From: JAFAXD01 sp035472475
GTDB lineage: Bacteria > Pseudomonadota > Alphaproteobacteria > Rhizobiales > Xanthobacteraceae
Assembly: GCA_035472475.1 (NCBI GenBank)
Contig: DATIPA010000141.1
Span: forward strand, 1-21,923
Length of the DNA stretch: 21,923 nt
Direction of reading: 5' to 3'
Position 1 is the stretch's first letter. Every line of letters begins with the position of its first letter. This document shows, piece after piece, positions 7,210 through 15,196 of the stretch. Made by a program: the position numbers and the translations under genes. Under the pieces are notes generated by a model. That model saw only the letters and a program-made list of their open reading frames with translations, had not been told where the DNA came from and made no database searches.

Positions 7210-10200
7210 ATGAAGCTCTCACACTTTTTCATCGATCGGCCGATTTTTGCGTCCGTCGTCTCGATCGTATTCGTGATCCTCGGCGCGGTGTCGTATGTGC
7301 GTTTGCCGGTCGCGCAGTATCCGGAGATCGCGCCCCCCGTCATCACGGTGACCGGTCAGTATCCGGGCGCCAGCGCCGAGACCGTAGCAGATACGGTGGT
7401 CGCGCCGATTGAGCAGCAGATCAACGGCGTCGAGCAGATGCTCTACATCTCCTCGAACTCGACCGCCGACGGCAAGTTTACCATCTCGGTGACGTTCGAT
7501 ATTGGCGTCAATCTCGATATTGCGCAGGTGCAAGTGCAGAACCGGGTGGCGATCGCGAGCCCGCGCCTGCCCCAGCAGGTGCAGCAGATCGGTGTCGTGG
7601 TGGCCAAAAGTTCGCCCGATATTCTGATGGTGGTGAACCTCTACTCACCTGACAAAAGCCGCGATCCGCTGTTCATCACCAACTACGCCAACATCCAGAT
7701 CAAGGATGTCCTCACGCGGCTCGATGGCGTCGGCTCGATCACGGTGTTCGGTGCGCGCGACTACGCCATGCAGGTCTGGCTTGATCCGGACAAGCTGCAA
7801 TCGCTCAATCTCACGGCTCTCGACGTGACCCAGGCCCTCCAGGGCCAGAACGTGCAAGTCGCGTCCGGGGTGCTCAACCAACCACCAGTGCCCAGCCAGC
7901 TCGCCTTCCAGGTGGCGGTGCGAACGCTTGGGCGGCTCTCCGAGCCGGAAGAGTTTGCCAACATCATCGTCAAGCAGACCGCCGATGCCGTCGTGCGCGT
8001 GCGCGACGTAGCGCGAGTCGAGCTCACCGGTCAGGACTTCACCACCAACTCTTATCTCGACCACGATCCCTCCGTCGCCATCGCGGTGTTCCAGCGGCCG
8101 GGCTCCAATGCGCTGGCAACCGGCAAGTCGGTGCGGGAAACCAGCGCCTTGCTGGCCAAGGATTTCCCGCCCGGAATCGCTTACGAGATCATCTACGACC
8201 CGACGCAGTTCATCGCCGAGTCGGTCAATGCGGTGATCGATACGATCTGGAAGGCGATCATATTGGTCGTGCTGGTTGTTCTATTGTTCTTGCAGACCTG
8301 GCGCGCGGCGGTCATCCCGATCATTGCCATTCCGGTCTCGCTCGTCGGCACGTTTTTTGTGATGGCCATGGTCGGATTTTCGATCAACAACCTGTCCCTG
8401 TTCGGGATCGTGCTGGCGATCGGCATCGTGGTCGACGATGCGATCGTCGTGGTCGAGAACGTCGAGCGCAATATCGCGGCCGGTCTTTCGCCGCGCGACG
8501 CCGCCGTCCGCAGCATGGACGAGGTCGGCGCCGCGCTGGTTGCGATCGCCCTGGTGCTGTGCGCGGTGTTCATCCCGTCCGCGTTCATCACCGGCATTTC
8601 CGGTCAGTTCTACCGTCAGTTCGCGTTGACGATCGCGGGCGCGACCGTTATTTCGCTGATCGTGTCGTTGACCCTGTCGCCGGCGCTATGCGCGCTGTTG
8701 CTCCAACCGCACGATAAGGAACACCGCGACCGCTGGTGGGAGAAACCGATACACGGCGCGTTCGGCCTGTTCAATCGCGGCTTCGCCGCTGCGACCAACG
8801 GCTATGGCTGGCTCGCGGGTAGGGTCGTGCGGATCGCCGGTCTCATGCTGGTCGTTTACGTCGGGATTATCGCAGCCGGTGGCTACATCTTCTCGCACGC
8901 GCCTTCGGGTTTTATTCCGCAGCAGGACCGCAACTACCTGATCGGTGTGGCGCAGCTTCCCCCTGGCGCGTCCTTGTCGCGCACGGACGAGGTGGTGCGG
9001 CGCATGGTTGATATCGCCTTGAAGACCCCGGGCGTTAATCACGTGATCAACATCGTCGGGTTTTCCGGAGCGACGTTTACCAACGCCCCCAACGCCGCGG
9101 CGATGTTCATCGTGCTTGATCCGTTTGACAAGCGTGCCGGCAATCCCGGCCTGTCTGCCGACGCGATCCAGCGCACGTTGTTCGGCAAGTTTGCGCCGAT
9201 TCAGGAGGGGCTCGTTCTGGTCGTGCAGCCGCCCGCGGTGCAGGGCATTGGCAACGCCGGCGGCTTCCGCATGATGGTCGAGGACCGGGCCGGCAAAGGG
9301 CCGGGCGCACTGCAGGACGCCGCCTATGCGATGATGGGCAAGGCCGTGCAGACGCCGGGCCTGGTTCAAGTATTCACTTTGTTTGAGAACCAGACCCCGC
9401 AGGTCTACCTGGACATCGATCGCACCCGGGTCGAGCTTCTCGGCATCAACGTGCCGGACGTGTTCAACACCCTGCAAACCTACATCGGGTCGCTCTACGT
9501 CAACGACTTCAATCTGTTCGGGCGAACCTTCCGGGTGCAGGCGCAGGCGGCGAGCCCGTATCGGCTCGACCCACAGGACGTCCTGAACCTGCGCGTGCGC
9601 AATTCCGCCGGCAATACCGTGCCGCTCGGGTCGTTCACGACCGTGCGCGATATCGCGGGACCCTACCGGGTGCCGCGCTACAACATCTATCCGGCCGCCG
9701 AGCTCGACGGCCAAGCCGCCCCCGGCTACTCGCAGGGGCAGGCGATCGAGATCATGGAGGGCCTCGCCAAGCAGGTCCTGCCGGAAGGTTTCAAGTTCGA
9801 GTGGACGACGCTGGCATTTCAGGAGATCCGTGCGGGCAGCACTGCGGCGTTCGCGTTCGGGCTCGGCGTGGTGTTCGTGTTCCTGGTTCTGGCCGCGCAA
9901 TTCGAAAGCCTGACGCTACCGCTCGCTGTGGTGCTGATCGTGCCGATGTGCCTCGTGTCCGCGATCATCGGCGTGTTGCTGCGCGGACAGGATAACAACA
10001 TTCTGACCCAGGTCGGATTCGTGGTGTTGATCGCGCTGGCGGCAAAGAACGCGATTCTGATCGTCGAGTTCGCCCGCCAGCTTGAAGATCAAGGCCGCGA
10101 TCGATTCGCGGCGGCGGTCGAAGCCGCGCATCTGCGCTTCCGGCCGATCCTGATGACCTCGCTCGCGTTCATCTTCGGCGTGGTTCCGCTGGTCTGGGCG

Positions 10201-10377
10201 ATCGGCGCGGGGTCTGAACTGCGCCAGACGCTGGGCACCACTGTGTTCTCGGGCATGATCGGGGTCACCCTGTTCGGCCTAATATTCACGCCGGTGTTCT
10301 ACGTGCTGTGCCGGCGGCTTGCGCTGCGCGGCGGGCGGCGGCCGCAGGCGTCGGCGTCGACGCAGGCGGCGGAATAG
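7210..10377 (+). CDS. RND multidrug efflux pump, HAE1 type (AcrB/MexF family)
   Basis: A protein of 1055 residues, the normal size. It starts MKLSHFFIDRPIFASVVSIV, the classical first helix of HAE1 pumps. Proton-relay residues are all visible: Asp409-Asp410 in helix 4 (GIVVDDAIVVVENVER) and Lys946 in helix 10 (ALAAKNAILIVEFARQ). Two large periplasmic porter loops and 12 membrane helices fit the family. MexF/BepE-like pumps resemble it most from memory. It acts as a proton-driven exporter in the inner membrane with the fusion protein encoded just upstream. The ribosome site before ATG 7210 is weak. No outer-membrane factor gene follows; instead the next gene, 15 bases downstream, encodes a small membrane protein, so the pump probably borrows a TolC/OprM-like channel encoded elsewhere. 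Antimicrobial or toxic-compound export is known for the family; the actual substrates are unknown. Confidence 0.95.
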   Translation: MKLSHFFIDRPIFASVVSIVFVILGAVSYVRLPVAQYPEIAPPVITVTGQYPGASAETVADTVVAPIEQQINGVEQMLYISSNSTADGKFTISVTFDIGVNLDIAQVQVQNRVAIASPRLPQQVQQIGVVVAKSSPDILMVVNLYSPDKSRDPLFITNYANIQIKDVLTRLDGVGSITVFGARDYAMQVWLDPDKLQSLNLTALDVTQALQGQNVQVASGVLNQPPVPSQLAFQVAVRTLGRLSEPEEFANIIVKQTADAVVRVRDVARVELTGQDFTTNSYLDHDPSVAIAVFQRPGSNALATGKSVRETSALLAKDFPPGIAYEIIYDPTQFIAESVNAVIDTIWKAIILVVLVVLLFLQTWRAAVIPIIAIPVSLVGTFFVMAMVGFSINNLSLFGIVLAIGIVVDDAIVVVENVERNIAAGLSPRDAAVRSMDEVGAALVAIALVLCAVFIPSAFITGISGQFYRQFALTIAGATVISLIVSLTLSPALCALLLQPHDKEHRDRWWEKPIHGAFGLFNRGFAAATNGYGWLAGRVVRIAGLMLVVYVGIIAAGGYIFSHAPSGFIPQQDRNYLIGVAQLPPGASLSRTDEVVRRMVDIALKTPGVNHVINIVGFSGATFTNAPNAAAMFIVLDPFDKRAGNPGLSADAIQRTLFGKFAPIQEGLVLVVQPPAVQGIGNAGGFRMMVEDRAGKGPGALQDAAYAMMGKAVQTPGLVQVFTLFENQTPQVYLDIDRTRVELLGINVPDVFNTLQTYIGSLYVNDFNLFGRTFRVQAQAASPYRLDPQDVLNLRVRNSAGNTVPLGSFTTVRDIAGPYRVPRYNIYPAAELDGQAAPGYSQGQAIEIMEGLAKQVLPEGFKFEWTTLAFQEIRAGSTAAFAFGLGVVFVFLVLAAQFESLTLPLAVVLIVPMCLVSAIIGVLLRGQDNNILTQVGFVVLIALAAKNAILIVEFARQLEDQGRDRFAAAVEAAHLRFRPILMTSLAFIFGVVPLVWAIGAGSELRQTLGTTVFSGMIGVTLFGLIFTPVFYVLCRRLALRGGRRPQASASTQAAE

Positions 10378-10392
10378 CGCCACGGAGGCGAC

Positions 10393-10968
10393 ATGGTCAC
10401 CATTGCGGCCGACGCACCAAGCCGCATCATTCGCTGGCACTATCTCTACTACGCCGGCCTCGCACTACTCGTCATGGTCGCCGCGATCACAAGCCACGAT
10501 CGCTGGTTTCTCAACTTCGTGCATGTCATGTGCGGAGTGATGTGGACCGGTATTGATCTGTTCATGGGGTTTATCGTCGGGCCGATTCTGCGGCGCCTAC
10601 CGCTCGCCGCGCGCCGCGAGGTGATCACGCGTCTTGTCCCCAGAACGTTGTTTCTGATGCCGACGCTCGCGATCATCACCGGCACAACGGGCTGGTTTCT
10701 GGCCAAGGACCTCGGCTTTACCGAACTTCCCTGGCCGGAATACGGTTGGATCGCGGCCGCGCTCGTGCTGGTCGCGCTGATGACCGTCCTGGGGACCGGC
10801 TATCTGCTTCCTACCAATCTCTGGGTCTGTTTCCAGCTGCAGAAGGCGGTGCCCGATCATGAGAAGATCGGACGCGTCATGCGCAACTTTTTCTACGCGG
10901 TCGCCGCGCAAGGCCTGATGCAGGTCACGACCATCGTTATCATGGCGCGCCTCGTATCCGGGATATGA
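10393..10968 (+). CDS. Uncharacterised five-helix membrane protein with His-x6-Trp-x-Gly motif (PuuD/CopD/DUF2269-like)
   Basis: A protein of 191 residues. ATG 10393 has a strong GGAGG 4 bases upstream and follows the pump gene by 15 bases, so it is probably co-transcribed with it. Five hydrophobic helices are visible at about 18-34, 40-66, 84-104, 117-140 and 166-187. Helix 2 reads FVHVMCGVMWTGIDLFMGF, giving His44, Trp51 and Gly53. That spacing resembles the membrane part of urate hydroxylase PuuD and CopD/DUF2269-type proteins, in which such histidines are thought to bind heme or metal. Other histidines are His16, His35 and His156. It lacks the C-terminal cytochrome domain of PuuD. It could belong functionally to the efflux pair upstream or to the molybdenum hydroxylase gene 93 bases downstream; neither is shown. 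I do not recognise a specific function. Confidence 0.75.
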   Translation: MVTIAADAPSRIIRWHYLYYAGLALLVMVAAITSHDRWFLNFVHVMCGVMWTGIDLFMGFIVGPILRRLPLAARREVITRLVPRTLFLMPTLAIITGTTGWFLAKDLGFTELPWPEYGWIAAALVLVALMTVLGTGYLLPTNLWVCFQLQKAVPDHEKIGRVMRNFFYAVAAQGLMQVTTIVIMARLVSGI

Positions 10969-11061
10969 GGCCGTTGAGTTTCGCCAGCGATTTTGACGTC
11001 TAACGAAGGTTCCAGGTCGCAGCCGGCACCCCGTAACACATCATTGAGGTCAATCAGGCAG

Positions 11062-13362
11062 ATGAACCAGGTGAAGTTTGGCATTTCTCAGAGCGTCCTG
11101 CGCATGGAAGACGATCCGCTGCTGCGCGGCGCGGGGCGCTATACGTCCGATCACATGCCGGCCGGCACGCTGCACGCCGTGGTGCTGCGCTCGCCCCACG
11201 CCAATGCGGAATTTAGCATCACCGATGTGAGCAAGGCGCGTGGCTTACCAGGCGTGCGTCTGATCCTGACCGGTACCGACACCGCCGAGCTTGGCAAGTT
11301 GCCGCTCATGTTTCCAATCCCGGGCGTGACCATCATGCCACCGCCCTACGACATTCTCGCGCGCGATGCGGTCCATCACGTCGGCGACGCCATCGCGTTC
11401 GTGGTTGCCGACACCCTGGCGCAGGCCAAGGACGCGGCCGAGGCAATCATTGTTGACTGGACGCCGCGGTCGGCGGTGGTCGACGCGGTCACCGCGCTCG
11501 CGCCGGGAGCGCCGCTGGTGTGGCCAGATCGCCCCGGCAACCTGGCGTTCGAGAAATCGATCGGCGACAAGGAGAAGACCGACGCGGCCTTTCGCAAGGC
11601 TGCCAAGACTGTGTCCCTGACCATCGTCAATCAACGTCTCGTCACCAACTATCTCGACACCCGGGCGGCCGTAGCGGAATACGACGAGGCCAAGGATCGG
11701 CTCACGCTCACGCTGGGCAGCCAGGGCCCGCACCGCATCCGCGACGTACTGTGCAAGATGATCCTGAATATCCCGGTCGAGAACATGCGCGTGATCACGC
11801 CGGACACCGGCGGCGGGTTTGGCACCAAGCTGTTTCCGTATCGCGAATACGCGCTGGTCGCGGTCGCCGCCAAGAAGCTCAAGCGTCCGGTCACCTGGGT
11901 CGCCGAGCGCACCGAGCATTTCCTCTGCGACGCGCAGGGCCGCGACAACGTCACCACCGCGGAACTTGCGCTCGACGCCAACAACAAATTCCTAGCGCTG
12001 CGGGTGGACACGGTTGCCGACATGGGCGGTTATCTATCGGCTTTTGCGCCCTACATCCCCTACGGGGGCGCCGGCATGCTGCCCGGGGTCTACGATTTTC
12101 CGACCTGCTACGCGCGGGTGCGGGCCGCCTATACCAACACGCTGCCGGTCGACGCGTATCGGGGCGCGGGGCGGCCGGAAGCATCCTACGTGCTCGAGCG
12201 GCTGGTCGACGTGGCGGCGCGCGATCTCGGCGTTGAGCCCGACGCGCTGCGCAAGAGGAATTTCATCAAGCCGAGCCAGATGCCCTACACGACTCCGACC
12301 GAGAAAGTCTACGATTCCGGCGAGTTCGCGGCCCACATGGCGCGCGCCCAGGAGGTCGGCGACTGGAAGGGCTTTCGCAAGCGCTGGGCGCAAGCGCGCC
12401 GGCGCAACAAGCTGCGCGGTATCGGGCTTGCAACCTACATCGAAGTCTGCGGCGGCGCCGGTCCGCAGCTCGCGATCGTGCAGCTCGAGCGTGATGGCAA
12501 CGCCAAGGTGGTGATCGGCTCGCAGTCGACGGGGCAGGGCCACCAGACCGCCTACGCGCAGTTGATTGCCGAACATCTGGATCTGCCGCCCGATCGCGTG
12601 ACAGTGGTGCAGGGCGACACCGACTCGATTGCGTCGGGCTTCGGGACCGGGGGTTCAAGCTCGATTCCCGCGGGCGGCGCCTCGGTGTCGGTCGCCGCCA
12701 GGAAACTTGCCGACAACCTCAAGAAGCTCGCCGCCGACGCGCTGGAGGCCGGTGCAAACGACCTCGAAATGGCCGATGGCCGGGTGCGCGTGGTCGGGAC
12801 TGATCGCACAGTAAGTTTCAGCGAGCTCGCCGCGCGTGGAAAGCCTGATCAGCTCACCGCCGAGGACGCCTGGACGCCGCAACCGACGTTTCCGAACGGA
12901 ACGCATCTGGTCGAAGTCGAGATCGATCCGCTGACGGGACAGATCGAAATCGTGAGCTATGTGGTGGTCGATGATTTCGGCGTCACCATCAATCCGCTGC
13001 TGCTGGAAGGTCAGGTCGTGGGCGGTGCCGTGCAGGGGATTGGCCAAGCCCTCATGGAGCGCACCGTCTACGACAAGGACTCGGGCCAACTGGTAACCGC
13101 CTCGCTGATGGACTATGCGCTACCGCGCGCCGACGACGCGCCGGCGTTCCATTTCGAGACCCGAAATATCCCTTGCACCGTCAACATCCTCGGCGTGAAA
13201 GGAGCAGGGGAGGCCGGCACGATCGGCGCAGCCCCGGCGGTCATGAACGCGGTCGCGGATGCGCTCTGGCGCGCCTATCGCATCCGTCACATCGACATGC
13301 CGGCGACGCCCGAGCGGGTGTGGGCGGCGATTCACGAAGGAATGCGCCTGCACACGCTGTGA
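11062..13362 (+). CDS. Molybdenum hydroxylase large subunit (xanthine dehydrogenase / form-II CoxL-like)
   Basis: A protein of 766 residues, the usual length for this class. Visible molybdopterin-domain motifs are TGGGFGTK (249-256), AYRGAGRPEA (365-374), GQGHQTAYAQL (491-501), QGDTDSIASGFGTGGSSS (518-534) and GVKGAGEAG (711-719), whose Glu717 corresponds to the general-base glutamate. AYRGAGR is typical of form-II CoxL-like proteins; form-I carbon monoxide dehydrogenases have a cysteine (AYRCSFR), so true CO oxidation is unlikely. The enzyme would hydroxylate an aldehyde or N-heterocycle with water as oxygen source. ATG 11062 is chosen over a TTG at 10993 because the family N-terminus (FGISQSVLRMEDDPLLRGAGRYT) begins right after it. 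The 2Fe-2S (CoxS) and FAD (CoxM) subunits are not in the window. It has no signal peptide. Substrate unknown. Confidence 0.9.
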   Translation: MNQVKFGISQSVLRMEDDPLLRGAGRYTSDHMPAGTLHAVVLRSPHANAEFSITDVSKARGLPGVRLILTGTDTAELGKLPLMFPIPGVTIMPPPYDILARDAVHHVGDAIAFVVADTLAQAKDAAEAIIVDWTPRSAVVDAVTALAPGAPLVWPDRPGNLAFEKSIGDKEKTDAAFRKAAKTVSLTIVNQRLVTNYLDTRAAVAEYDEAKDRLTLTLGSQGPHRIRDVLCKMILNIPVENMRVITPDTGGGFGTKLFPYREYALVAVAAKKLKRPVTWVAERTEHFLCDAQGRDNVTTAELALDANNKFLALRVDTVADMGGYLSAFAPYIPYGGAGMLPGVYDFPTCYARVRAAYTNTLPVDAYRGAGRPEASYVLERLVDVAARDLGVEPDALRKRNFIKPSQMPYTTPTEKVYDSGEFAAHMARAQEVGDWKGFRKRWAQARRRNKLRGIGLATYIEVCGGAGPQLAIVQLERDGNAKVVIGSQSTGQGHQTAYAQLIAEHLDLPPDRVTVVQGDTDSIASGFGTGGSSSIPAGGASVSVAARKLADNLKKLAADALEAGANDLEMADGRVRVVGTDRTVSFSELAARGKPDQLTAEDAWTPQPTFPNGTHLVEVEIDPLTGQIEIVSYVVVDDFGVTINPLLLEGQVVGGAVQGIGQALMERTVYDKDSGQLVTASLMDYALPRADDAPAFHFETRNIPCTVNILGVKGAGEAGTIGAAPAVMNAVADALWRAYRIRHIDMPATPERVWAAIHEGMRLHTL

Positions 13363-13381
13363 GCGCGCCGGCGGGCGCTCA
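13360..13381 (+). other. Hairpin spanning the stop codon of the molybdenum hydroxylase gene
   Basis: TGAGCGC (13360-13366) and GCGCTCA (13375-13381) form a 7-bp perfect stem with an 8-base GC loop; the stem begins at the TGA stop codon. No T-run follows, so it is not a standard intrinsic terminator. It may protect the transcript end or be chance in GC-rich DNA. Confidence 0.3.
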
Positions 13382-13504
13382 ACCTGCGGTTCGCACCTGG
13401 GCGGTTATCGGGGTGCGCCGGAATAGCGTCGTCGGACACGGTGTTTAACTGAGGCAACTCAAAATGGGGCACCTGTGGACCAACATCAGAGGGAGCGAAA
13501 CGTC

Positions 13505-13942
13505 GTGATCCGCATGGTTATCACAGCCTCCGCGCTTGCAGCCGCCTTCAGCGTCGCCTTGGCGCAGGACGATCCGATTGCCGCCCGCCAGGCATTGATG
13601 AAGTCCAACGGCCAGCAGGCGGCGCTTGGCGCCAAGATGGTCAAGGGCGAAGAGCCTTTTGATCTCGCCAAGGCCAAGGCCATCTTCGTTGCTATTGAGG
13701 GCGTGGCGAACAAGGCACCGGCCCTGTTCCCGGCGAACTCCAAGACCGGCGGCGATACGGCGGCTGATCCCAAGATCTGGAGCAACATGGATGATTTCAA
13801 AGCGATGTTTGCAAAACTTGGCGCCGACGCCAAGGCAGCGCAGAGTTCCGTCACGGACCTTGAGAGTTTCAAGGCGGCGTTCGGGAATGTCGGCAAGGAT
13901 TGCGGCGGCTGCCACCAAACTTATCGCATAAAGAAGAGTTGA
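13505..13942 (+). CDS. Periplasmic cytochrome c' / c556 family protein, copy 1
   Basis: A protein of 145 residues. The heme-attachment motif CGGCH sits near the C-terminus (Cys133, Cys136, His137), as is usual for class II cytochromes of the c'/c556 type. Met32 in RQALMKSNG is at the position of the axial methionine of low-spin c556. The cleavable signal is MIRMVITASALAAAFSVALAQ. I choose the GTG at 13505: GGGAG (13491-13495) is well spaced, and the paralogue downstream starts MIRTVIATSLLAAGLVAALAQ, which aligns residue by residue. It would be a four-helix-bundle electron carrier in the periplasm. It lies downstream of the molybdenum hydroxylase gene (142-base gap) and is closed by its own terminator at 13964-13987. 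Partner unknown. Confidence 0.9.
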   Translation: MIRMVITASALAAAFSVALAQDDPIAARQALMKSNGQQAALGAKMVKGEEPFDLAKAKAIFVAIEGVANKAPALFPANSKTGGDTAADPKIWSNMDDFKAMFAKLGADAKAAQSSVTDLESFKAAFGNVGKDCGGCHQTYRIKKS

Positions 13943-13963
13943 TTTGACGCTCGGCGACGATCA

Positions 13964-13987
13964 GGGCGGCGCTTGCGCCGCCCTTTT
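13964..13987 (+). terminator. Intrinsic terminator after cytochrome c' copy 1
   Basis: GGGCGGCG (13964-13971), a CTTG loop and CGCCGCCC (13976-13983) form an 8-bp GC stem, followed by TTTT. It lies 21 bases after the stop codon of the first cytochrome gene and separates it from the second copy. Confidence 0.85.
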
Positions 13988-14115
13988 CGTTTCGCGCAAG
14001 GAACGTTGCCCGCTACCGGCTTTGCGGGGAATTTCCTCCACCCGGAGAGGATCTGCACTCGTTGTGATGTTTCGTCAGAATGACCGGGCCCGCTGTGGAG
14101 CTGGAAGGAGAAGCA

Positions 14116-14580
14116 ATGATCCGCACCGTCATCGCAACCTCTCTGCTCGCGGCTGGACTTGTCGCCGCACTCGCACAGTCCGACCCTATCGCGGAGCGTA
14201 AAGAATTGATGTCGTTGAACGGAAAAGCCTTCTTTGGCGATCTTAACCGGATGATGCGGGGACAGGCACCTTACGACCAGGCCAAAGTTGATGCTGCATT
14301 CGCTCAACTCCTGACGTCGGCCAAGACATTTACAAGCCTCTATCCCGATAATGCCAAGCCCGGTGCCACGACCAGCGCATCGCCTGAGGACAAATACAGC
14401 GCGTCGCCCAAGGTCTGGGAGAACAAAACCGATTTCGAAGCCAAGAATGCGGACCTCGTGAAAGTGGTCACGTCGGTTCGTGGCAACGTCAAGGATCTCG
14501 ACTCGGTCAAGCGCGCTTTTGCGGACGTCTCAAAGGCGTGCGACGCCTGTCACGAGACCTATCGGCTCCGCGCCAACTGA
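14116..14580 (+). CDS. Periplasmic cytochrome c' / c556 family protein, copy 2
   Basis: A protein of 154 residues, clearly paralogous to the preceding gene. The same signal pattern is present (MIRTVIATSLLAAGLVAALAQ), then DPIAERKELMSLNG with Met32 as likely axial ligand, and a C-terminal CDACH (Cys142, Cys145, His146) in KACDACHETYR. Compared with copy 1 it has about nine extra residues in the loop between helices 2 and 3 (TTSASPEDKYSASPKVW against GDTAADPKIW). ATG 14116 has a strong GGAAGGAG at 14103-14110; the open frame upstream to 14080 would delay the signal peptide and is rejected. Terminators lie before and after it, so the two copies are probably transcribed as separate units from unrecognised promoters. 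Confidence 0.92.
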   Translation: MIRTVIATSLLAAGLVAALAQSDPIAERKELMSLNGKAFFGDLNRMMRGQAPYDQAKVDAAFAQLLTSAKTFTSLYPDNAKPGATTSASPEDKYSASPKVWENKTDFEAKNADLVKVVTSVRGNVKDLDSVKRAFADVSKACDACHETYRLRAN

Positions 14581-14600
14581 CTTTGATTGAGCTGACTTTA

Positions 14601-14629
14601 GCCGCCGGGCGTTGTCCGGCGGCTTTTTT
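14601..14629 (+). terminator. Strong intrinsic terminator after cytochrome c' copy 2
   Basis: GCCGCCGG (14601-14608), loop GCGTTGT and CCGGCGGC (14616-14623) form a perfect 8-bp stem followed by six T (14624-14629). It ends the plus-strand cytochrome transcript 20 bases after its stop. On the minus strand there is no T-run after the hairpin, so it does not look like a terminator for the convergent CHRD gene. Confidence 0.92.
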
Positions 14630-14645
14630 GCGAGCCACGCCGCGA

Positions 14646-15083
14646 CTATTTCGTCACTTGACCGCGAATTTCGCCGCCGGGATTGGCCGCCGTGTGGACG
14701 TTGACATAGAGGCGGCCAGCCATCAGGTCGGCGGCCTGGGCATCGGTCAGCGTCGCCGACCCTTCGGCCGGACTTGTGGCGATGTTCTGAATGGGAATCA
14801 TCACGCCGGCGTTCTTGCCGGGCTCCGCGGGACCATGAAAATGCGCCGCGGTCGCAGGGCCGGTCAGCCCCGAATAGGAGACCTTCCAGCTGAGTTTCTT
14901 GCTCTGCGTGTCATAAGTGACGTCGGCCGTTCCTGAACCACTGCCCGCGTTGGGTGGAACCTCGCTGGCACTCTTGAGGGCAACCTTGTAGGTCAACGTT
15001 TCGGCGCGCACATTACCCGCGTAGCCGAGGGTCATTGCGAGGGCAAGACCGCCAATGCCGATCCGGAATAAGATGGCGTTCAT
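14646..15083 (-). CDS. Secreted CHRD-domain protein
   Basis: A protein of 145 residues. ATG at 15083-15081 has an excellent GGAAGGAG just upstream, so the 20-codon longer frame is rejected. A Sec signal, MNAILFRIGIGGLALAMTLGYAGNVRA, is followed by one CHRD domain covering almost all of the mature protein. Family landmarks are LKSASEVPPNAGSGSGTADV (37-56), LTGPATAAHFHGPA (73-86), LYVNVHTAANPGGEIRGQV (125-143). CHRD domains were named from chordin and occur in many bacterial exported proteins; the bacterial function is not established. The HFHG and NVHT histidines are conserved in the family and look suited to metal binding, which is inference. It lies between cytochrome genes, in convergent orientation to the cytochrome c' pair and divergent to the di-heme cytochrome. 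Confidence 0.9.
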   Translation of the reverse strand: MNAILFRIGIGGLALAMTLGYAGNVRAETLTYKVALKSASEVPPNAGSGSGTADVTYDTQSKKLSWKVSYSGLTGPATAAHFHGPAEPGKNAGVMIPIQNIATSPAEGSATLTDAQAADLMAGRLYVNVHTAANPGGEIRGQVTK

Positions 15084-15196
15084 GGGAGTCTCCTTCCGTT
15101 GAGCCGACGCGAAAGTCTGGCGATAGTCTGCCAAACCCCGCAATTGTCAGGATATTCCGCGACTCTCAGTGTTAGCCCGGAGGGAGGACTTCACTG

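Noticed and set aside
8686..9900. Minus-strand open frame of 404 codons
   Set aside because: Antisense to the RND pump gene; composition is that of a GC-rich shadow frame.
11062..13362. True aerobic carbon monoxide dehydrogenase
   Set aside because: The active-site loop is AYRGAGR, not the cysteine-containing form-I loop, and coxM/coxS are not present.
13420..13445. GGAAT-N17-TGTT upstream of cytochrome c' copy 1, resembling an EcfG general stress promoter
   Set aside because: Both half-sites differ from the GGAAC/CGTT consensus and there is no independent support; chance match cannot be excluded.
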